Shown here one piece after another: positions 58,784 to 64,000 of a DNA stretch of 64,000 bases. The stretch comes from Pseudomonas fluorescens (GTDB lineage Bacteria; Pseudomonadota; Gammaproteobacteria; Pseudomonadales; Pseudomonadaceae). The stretch covers positions 141,724 to 205,723 of the forward strand of contig NZ_VCNJ01000013.1 in the NCBI RefSeq assembly GCF_005938625.1, read 5' to 3'. The position numbers and the translations under genes were made by a program. The notes under the pieces are model-generated. The model ran no database searches. It was not told the DNA's origin and worked only from the letters and a program-made list of their open reading frames with translations. The stretch's first letter is position 1. Each line of letters starts with the position of its first letter.

Positions 58784-60578
58784 GGCTGGTCTGATTACTC
58801 GTGACGTAGCGGCTACGACGCCGCTTGTTGGTGTTCAAAGGTTCGTTGGCCAGGGCGTGCATCACCGCCCAAGCAATGTCGGCGTGGCCGGTGGCGTCGG
58901 TGCGCGAAGCGCTATAGGTGATCTGGCCGCTGTTGGTGGCGCCGCGTTTGATGGTCAAGAAGGCCTGCGCGATGTCCGTCCAGCCTGCGTCCCACTCGAT
59001 GCGACTGCCTTGGATCGTGTCCTGGGCTTTGAGCACCAGGGCGTTTTTCGCCTCAAGGCTGTAGTGAATGGGTGTCGCCTTGGCATAGAAGTCGCGCACC
59101 AGGTCAAACACGCCGTAACCCACGCCTGTGACGTCGATGCCGATGTGCTGAACGTTGAAGCGCTCGGTCAGTTTCTTGACCTGTGCGGCCTGGTAGGTGA
59201 ACGAATGGCCACGCCAGCTGTGCTTCTCCAAAATGCGGAACTTCGCCCCGGGTTCGAGTGGCGGCGCGATGACCACACAGGTGGCGTCGTCGCGGGTGCG
59301 GCTCGGGTCGTAGCCCAGCCAGACCGGACTGTTGCCGAATGGCCGATCCAGCTCCGCGTTGTAGTCCTCCCACAACGACAGATCCGAGTAGCAGCGTTCC
59401 AGATCCTTGAGGCTGAATGCGCTTTGGGTGCTGTCGATGAATTTGCAGTAAAACAGCTGCTGAAATTTGTCCTCGTCGTACTCCAGCTGCAGCTGCTCCA
59501 GGTCGAACAGGTCGCAGCCGCCTGCGATCGCATCGTCCAGGGTGATCGTCTTGCGCCATTGGCCATCCGGACACAGCGCGCCCTGCGTGTAAGCCGCTTC
59601 GCTGGGCCACACACCGCCGGCTTTCTTGCCGCGTTTGCTGTTGCGGAATTCCTCACCTGACCAGAATGGGTACGCCTGGTGCGACACGGCGCTGGGGGTC
59701 GAGAAATAGGTTTTGCGCCACTTCTTGTGTGTGCCCATGGCGCTGGCCACGGTGCTGAGTTTTTCGAAGTCGCGGATCCAGAAATATTCATCCACGTAGA
59801 CGTGGCCGTGGTAGCCCTGTGCTGTGCTGCTGTTGGTGCTGAGAAAGCGCAGTTCGGCGCCGTTGCTGAGCGTGATCGGGTTGCCCGTCAACTCGATGCC
59901 AAACCACTGCTGGGCGAACTGGATGATGTAGCTGCGGAAGATCTCGGACTGCGATCGGCTGGCCGACAGAAACACCTGGTTGTCCCCGCTCAGCACGGCA
60001 TCCATGAACGCTTCGCCGGCGAAGTAGTAAGTCAGACCGACCTGACGGCTTTTGAGGATGTTCCGGACACGGCGAGTCAGCGGGTTCTGTTTCGCCTCGA
60101 ACAGCTCTTTCTGGTAGCCATACATCTTCGAGATGAATTTATCGAGGAAGTCCACTTCGGTCAGGCCGCTAACGTCGTTCTTGGCCTTCTTTTCCCGCTT
60201 CTTACCGCTGCTTTCGCCTCGTTCACGGCGTTGACCAGGCTGGCGTTCGCGAGACTCGTCCGGTGCGTCCGACGGCGCCACCTGCGCAGGCTTGGCCGCA
60301 AGTTTTTTCAGCCGCTCAAGTAGGCCCGTCAGTCGCTCCAGTTCGTCCAGTTCGGCTTTCGTCAGCGGATCGACCTTTTCCAGTATCAGGGTGATTCGCC
60401 GGTTGACCGCGCTCAACGGCTCTTCATCCGTCAGCATCTCGTCCCAGCCGCCTTGGCGGATCCAGTAATAGACGATTCGGATGTTGGGCAGCTTCAAATG
60501 CGCCTGTATTTCCTTCACCGAACAGCGGCGCAGGTAGAGGCGTTTTGCGGCTTCTTTAACTTCAGTCGGGTAGTTCAT
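58536..60578 (-). CDS. P: P2-type terminase ATPase subunit (gpP)
   Basis: 680 residues from ATG 60578; an upstream start at 60671 is less likely. HTH at the start (AKRLYLRRCSVKEIQAHL), ATPase with SRQVGLTYYFAGEAF (a variant Walker A) and VYVDEYFWI (Walker B), and RNase H-like nuclease LGYDPSRTRDDAT, IGIDVTGVGYG. The family is usually about 590 residues. Here the frame goes on about 80 codons into the portal gene with a basic, low-complexity tail, so a stop has probably been lost or a frameshift lies near 58,800-58,830. Packages DNA with gpM. Confidence 0.9.
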   Translation of the reverse strand: MNYPTEVKEAAKRLYLRRCSVKEIQAHLKLPNIRIVYYWIRQGGWDEMLTDEEPLSAVNRRITLILEKVDPLTKAELDELERLTGLLERLKKLAAKPAQVAPSDAPDESRERQPGQRRERGESSGKKREKKAKNDVSGLTEVDFLDKFISKMYGYQKELFEAKQNPLTRRVRNILKSRQVGLTYYFAGEAFMDAVLSGDNQVFLSASRSQSEIFRSYIIQFAQQWFGIELTGNPITLSNGAELRFLSTNSSTAQGYHGHVYVDEYFWIRDFEKLSTVASAMGTHKKWRKTYFSTPSAVSHQAYPFWSGEEFRNSKRGKKAGGVWPSEAAYTQGALCPDGQWRKTITLDDAIAGGCDLFDLEQLQLEYDEDKFQQLFYCKFIDSTQSAFSLKDLERCYSDLSLWEDYNAELDRPFGNSPVWLGYDPSRTRDDATCVVIAPPLEPGAKFRILEKHSWRGHSFTYQAAQVKKLTERFNVQHIGIDVTGVGYGVFDLVRDFYAKATPIHYSLEAKNALVLKAQDTIQGSRIEWDAGWTDIAQAFLTIKRGATNSGQITYSASRTDATGHADIAWAVMHALANEPLNTNKRRRSRYVTSNQTSHGQPQTQKATRSPTNAATDALVYVRGTGTGAVRQHRRVRGRVPQRRRQDLQTSGVAGWSGQTAARQRTPRRHSEVQTQPAAA

Positions 60579-60740
60579 GGGCCGCAGTCTATGCGGCGAA
60601 AACCCCGGAAACGCGGGGTTAAATGCTGCGATCCGCCTATCTGTCGAAAATAGGAGAACCCTGAATTTCAACCGTTTGTTTGGCGGTAAACGGCTCCCTA
60701 TCGTGGCGGCTCATTCAGCGATTGAGCGCAGTTACCACTC

Positions 60741-61667
60741 ATGCCCCGTTCCCTTGTCTCCTACTGGAAACGTGTTGCCACCAGCGGCCCGACCATTGAT
60801 GGCCGCGACATCCTTCCCCAGGAACTGCGCGACATCGCCGAGACCTACACGCCGACTTTGTACACCGCTGTTATCTGGTGTGAACACGAACGCTGGTTTG
60901 GATCCCACGGAACGGTTTTCGCTGTGCGCCTGGTCGAGGAGGGCGACGATCTGGAACCTGGCCAAGTCGCCCTTGAAGCGCAACTGAAGCCAAACGACAA
61001 GCTGCTGCGCCTGAACGACGCCGGCGAAAAGCTGTTCACCAGCATCGAGATCAAGCCGAATTTCCGGGGCCGTGGCAAAGCCTACATGACCGGTATCGCC
61101 GTCACCGACGAACCTGCCAGCGTCGGCACGCAGGAACTCTACTTCTCCAGTCGCACCAGCCGCGATGCTTACTACGCCGCCTCCCAAGAACTTGGCCCTC
61201 TGCGCGAAACCGAAGCGCAGGGCGAGATTGGCCGCCTTGTCGGCATGTTCACCCGCCTGTTCAAACGTTTCGGCATTGACGACACCGGCGCCGAAACCAC
61301 TCCGCAAACCCCAACCGAGAGCAAACCCCCAATGGATGAAGCTACCGCCACGGCTTTGAAAGCCCTGCTGGCCCAGCTGCTGGTCGTCGCTGCCGGCATT
61401 CAGGCCGTGATTGAGCCTGCTGCCGAAGACGCACCTGAACCCGATCAAGCCCCGATCGATGACGTCAGCGCGGCAGTCGACGAGATCGTCACCACCGCCG
61501 AAGAAGAACGCGAATTCAAGCGCAACGGCGGCAGTTCCAACAAAGCAGTGTTGGCAGCTCTGACCAGTCTGCAGCAACAGTTCACCACGCTGCAGAACAC
61601 CAGCATCGGCCGTCAGTTGCCGCGTTCCACCGGCGCAGCCGACAAAACCAAAGCGCGGGTACTCTGA
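60741..61667 (+). CDS. O: P2-type capsid scaffold/protease (gpO)
   Basis: 308 residues. Fits the gpO family: an N-terminal serine protease with candidate triad Asp20 (TIDGRDI), His49 (CEHERWFG) and Ser127 (TDEPASVGT), and a C-terminal helical scaffold (about 200-308, Ala/Glu-rich). It guides head assembly and is cleaved away. Divergent from the terminase gene. Confidence 0.92.
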   Translation: MPRSLVSYWKRVATSGPTIDGRDILPQELRDIAETYTPTLYTAVIWCEHERWFGSHGTVFAVRLVEEGDDLEPGQVALEAQLKPNDKLLRLNDAGEKLFTSIEIKPNFRGRGKAYMTGIAVTDEPASVGTQELYFSSRTSRDAYYAASQELGPLRETEAQGEIGRLVGMFTRLFKRFGIDDTGAETTPQTPTESKPPMDEATATALKALLAQLLVVAAGIQAVIEPAAEDAPEPDQAPIDDVSAAVDEIVTTAEEEREFKRNGGSSNKAVLAALTSLQQQFTTLQNTSIGRQLPRSTGAADKTKARVL

Positions 61668-61668
61668 C

Positions 61669-62688
61669 ATGGCCCGTTCCCTGAGCGCCTACGGCGCCAA
61701 GATGTATGCAGCCATGCAACTTGCCATGGCCGAAACCTATGGTGTCGAGCTGTCCAGCAAGATGTTCAGCGTTGAGCCGTCCATCACCCAGGAACTGAAC
61801 GACGCCATCACCGCCAAGTCGGACTTCCTTTCGCGCATCAACGTCATTGGCGTGAGCGAAATCAAGGGCGAGAAGGTGTTCATCGGTGTATCCGGCCCGG
61901 TGACTGGCCGTACTAACACCAAGACCACCGATCGCGAGGCGAAAGACGCTTCCGAGCTGGACAACACCACCTACGAACTGTCGTCTACCGAATCCGACGT
62001 GGGTCTGCCGTACGCAAAAATCGATGCCTGGGCCAAATTCCCGGACTTCCACCAACGCTACTCGGCTGCTGTGCAGAAACAGATCGCTCTGGACCGCATC
62101 ATGGTTGGTTTCCACGGCCTGAAAGCCGCTGCGCAGACCGATATTGCCACTTACCCAATGCTGCAGGACGTGAACAAAGGCTGGCTGCAACAACTGCGCG
62201 AGCAAGCCCCACAGCAGGTACTCAAGGAAGGCAAAACCGCTGGCAAAGTCACCTTGGGGCAGGGCGGTGATTACGCCAACCTGGACGCCCTGGTGCATGA
62301 CACCAAGCAAATGGTGGACGAGCGTCTGCGCGACGGTGGCGACCTGGTCGCGATCATCGGTTCCGATCTGTTGGCTGCTGATAAGGCGAAGCTGTACGCC
62401 AAGCAAGGCGACGTGCCGACCGAAAAAGAGCGCATCGAAGATGCCCAGGTGATCGCCACCTATGGCGGTCTGCCGAGCTTCAGCGTTCCGTTCTTCCCAG
62501 TCAACGCTGTGCTGGTCACCAGTTGGGACAACCTGTCGATCTACTTCCAGGACTCCAGCTGGCGCAAGCAAACCGTGGACAACCCGAAACGCTCCCGCGT
62601 CGAGGATTACAACAGCCGCAATGAAGGCTATGTAATCGAGCAGCTGGAGAAAATCGCGCTGACCGAGAACGTGGAGCTGCTTAAGTGA
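61669..62688 (+). CDS. N: P2-type major capsid protein (gpN)
   Basis: 339 residues. The P2 N family is clear from TKTTDREAKDASELDNTTYE, FHQRYSAAVQKQIALDRIMV and NPKRSRVEDYNSRNEGYVIE. It forms the head shell and has the HK97-type fold. Starts one base after the gpO stop. Its own stop overlaps the gpM start (GTGA). Confidence 0.95.
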   Translation: MARSLSAYGAKMYAAMQLAMAETYGVELSSKMFSVEPSITQELNDAITAKSDFLSRINVIGVSEIKGEKVFIGVSGPVTGRTNTKTTDREAKDASELDNTTYELSSTESDVGLPYAKIDAWAKFPDFHQRYSAAVQKQIALDRIMVGFHGLKAAAQTDIATYPMLQDVNKGWLQQLREQAPQQVLKEGKTAGKVTLGQGGDYANLDALVHDTKQMVDERLRDGGDLVAIIGSDLLAADKAKLYAKQGDVPTEKERIEDAQVIATYGGLPSFSVPFFPVNAVLVTSWDNLSIYFQDSSWRKQTVDNPKRSRVEDYNSRNEGYVIEQLEKIALTENVELLK

Positions 62689-63407
62689 GCCTGGCTCTCG
62701 CCCACAAGCGCCGCACCCTGGCCCAAGGCAGTGCTGCAGTAATCGCTGCTGCCGCCGCACCGCTGGCGTATTCGCCGGCGGAAGCCTTGAGCAGTCCAGC
62801 CAACGCGAAAAAGCACCTGCTGCTGATGGAAGCCTCGCTGGATCAGGATCTGCAGCGCCTGAGCGACATCAAGGGCCTCGCTGGGCGTCAGGCACTCAAG
62901 CGCGAGGAGCTGTTGCCCAAGTACCAGGATTTTATTCAGCGCTACATGGACTCGGGTCTGGTGATACCGAACCGCGTCCTGGTCCAGGTGATGGTCTGGC
63001 TGTTCGACACCGAGCAGTTCGAAGACGGCCTGGCACTGGCGGACTTTGCGATCGAGCAGGGGCAGGAAATGCCGGAGCGCTTCAAGCGCCGCGACGTGCA
63101 GACCTTTGTCGCGGATGCCGTGATCGATTGGGCTTACGCCGAGTACAACGCGCAGCGCAGCCCGGAGCCGTACCTGTCCGATCTGTTGCCGCGTGTCGAC
63201 GGTGAATGGGAGCTGACCGAACAGATCCCGAGCAAGTACCACAAGTTGATCGGCATGCGCGCCATGGAGGCCGAGCAGTGGGAAACCGCGCTCCAGCATC
63301 TGGAGCGCTCGACCGAGCTGTACGCGAAAGCCGGCAACGAGACGCGAATCAAGAAGTGTCGCATCGCCCTGGCCAAACAAGCACCCGCCGTCACCGGCGC
63401 CCAATAA
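62685..63407 (+). CDS. M: P2-type terminase small subunit (gpM)
   Basis: 240 residues, starting at GTG 62685 inside the capsid stop. M-family features: LDQDLQRLSDIKGLAGRQAL and FDTEQFEDGLALADFAIEQG. It cuts DNA at cos and works with gpP. Next gene starts about 100 bp later. Confidence 0.92.
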   Translation: MSLALAHKRRTLAQGSAAVIAAAAAPLAYSPAEALSSPANAKKHLLLMEASLDQDLQRLSDIKGLAGRQALKREELLPKYQDFIQRYMDSGLVIPNRVLVQVMVWLFDTEQFEDGLALADFAIEQGQEMPERFKRRDVQTFVADAVIDWAYAEYNAQRSPEPYLSDLLPRVDGEWELTEQIPSKYHKLIGMRAMEAEQWETALQHLERSTELYAKAGNETRIKKCRIALAKQAPAVTGAQ

Positions 63408-63504
63408 CCGACTACCCCCCCAGCGGGGAACTGTGGACGTGTGTCTGCCATTTATGGCCAGCCCCACGAAAAACAGTCTCCCCGCCCTATTAGAGCGGTC
63501 AGCA

Positions 63505-63966
63505 ATGAGCTTTTCCGGGAAACCCACCACCTTTGTGGAACAGGCGATTGAGAACGACGGCTTCTGGCCGAACCTCTCCGTGTCCGAGTTCCAGAAGGGC
63601 TACCGCCTGCCGGCGGAGTACCTGGTAGACATGCTGGTCACTGATTTGACTACCGCGATGATTGAGATCAATCGCGATTTGTCCAAACGCAAAGGCCAAT
63701 GGCAGAGCGTGGGCATCACCTCCGTGGAATCTGGTGACCCTAAGGTGCTGCCTGACGGCACATTTCGCGTAGCGACGTACAAGCGTGCCGTGTATTGCCG
63801 AGCCAAGGCCAGCTTGCTGACGCAGTTCGCCACGGTAAGCCGCCGTGAAAGCGCCGAAAACACCGGCAAAGAAATGCCCGAACGCGGCGAGACGTTTCTG
63901 CAGTTCAGCCAGCAGGCGGTTCGCTCGCTACAAGGGCGCGGCCGAATCACGGCGGCGATCGTATGA
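63505..63966 (+). CDS. L: P2-type head completion protein (gpL)
   Basis: 153 residues from ATG 63505; the frame opens 24 codons earlier. SEFQKGYRLPAEYLVDMLV and YKRAVYCRAKASLLTQFATV are typical of gpL. It completes the head before tail joining. Its stop overlaps the start of the next gene (ATGA). Confidence 0.92.
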   Translation: MSFSGKPTTFVEQAIENDGFWPNLSVSEFQKGYRLPAEYLVDMLVTDLTTAMIEINRDLSKRKGQWQSVGITSVESGDPKVLPDGTFRVATYKRAVYCRAKASLLTQFATVSRRESAENTGKEMPERGETFLQFSQQAVRSLQGRGRITAAIV

Positions 63967-64000
63967 CCAAGCTGCAGACACTGACCGCGTATCTGTTGGA
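63963..64000 (+). CDS. Start of a phage tail gene, possibly gpR-like (partial)
   Basis: Only the first 12 residues, MTKLQTLTAYLL, are in the window. Position after gpL and the MxKLxxLxxxL start resemble tail completion protein R, but gpX is the other option at this position. Cut by the right edge. Confidence 0.4.
   Translation, partial: MTKLQTLTAYLL

Larger units (their letters stand above)
49504..64000. mobile_element. P2-like prophage, left part
   Basis: Begins at the tRNA-Thr attachment core and runs off the right edge. Gene content and order match P2-type myophages: integrase and early genes leftward, CI-like repressor rightward, Ogr, portal Q and terminase P leftward, then O, N, M, L and a tail gene rightward. 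Stop/start overlaps of four bases link most early genes. The head genes look intact apart from the odd 3' end of the terminase frame. Confidence 0.93.

Overview
The window looks like the chromosome of a fluorescens-group Pseudomonas. The evidence is the gene order tex–ompR–envZ–rimABK–hslR–hslO–pckA, an OprD-type porin, the agmatine genes aguBA, very frequent Pseudomonas-type REP palindromes (core GGGAGCGAGCTTGCTCGC), and protein sequences typical of that genus. All identifications come from reading the sequence; no database search was run.

Positions 1-11,950 are conserved core. They hold a PaaI-type thioesterase coupled to tex, the OmpR/EnvZ two-component system, the rimA-rimB-rimK operon for modifying ribosomal protein S6, the redox and heat-stress chaperone genes hslR and hslO, a PAP2 membrane phosphatase and PEP carboxykinase. 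Positions 11,950-15,910 are a small accessory island: an orphan XRE regulator, a ParE/RelE-type toxin with an unusually long antitoxin, and a Ser-Asp-His hydrolase flanked by two related small proteins. One of those small genes has a long structured leader. Positions 15,910-36,000 return to core metabolism: RecQ, a 3-hydroxyacyl-CoA dehydrogenase, thioesterases, an FdhF/YdeP-type molybdoenzyme with FdhD and a LysR regulator, Kbp, YrfG, NudE, CysQ, DctBD, an orphan RmlC and a three-module kinase/PLP-enzyme fusion. Positions 36,000-46,850 hold aguBA, a TonB-dependent siderophore receptor, a DsbA-like protein, an OprD porin with a short leader, and a compact operon of an amino-acid 2-oxoglutarate dioxygenase, a GNAT acetyltransferase and the AzlCD exporter, with a LysR gene converging on it. 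Positions 46,850-49,500 are a second accessory patch: an Xre-RES toxin-antitoxin pair, a DUF3077-type gene with a second copy of the structured leader, and a decayed antitoxin gene.

From 49,504 to the right edge lies the left part of a P2-like prophage inserted in the 3' half of a tRNA-Thr(UGU) gene. A leftward early operon runs cro-like – YmfL-like – small genes – Toprim primase/helicase – a second ATPase – small genes – DUF4224-like – integrase. A CI-like repressor is divergent from it. An Ogr-type activator precedes the P2 head genes: portal Q and terminase P leftward, then scaffold O, capsid N, terminase M and completion protein L rightward, followed by the start of a tail gene cut by the window edge.

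The most interesting signals are a structured RNA that occurs twice (about 13.8-13.96 kb and 48.73-48.90 kb) with compensatory base changes, upstream of small DUF3077-like genes; the dioxygenase-GNAT-AzlCD operon with two competing hairpins around its ribosome binding site; the porin leader with a peptide and terminator; and the prophage's duplicated ATPase module with an altered Walker A motif.
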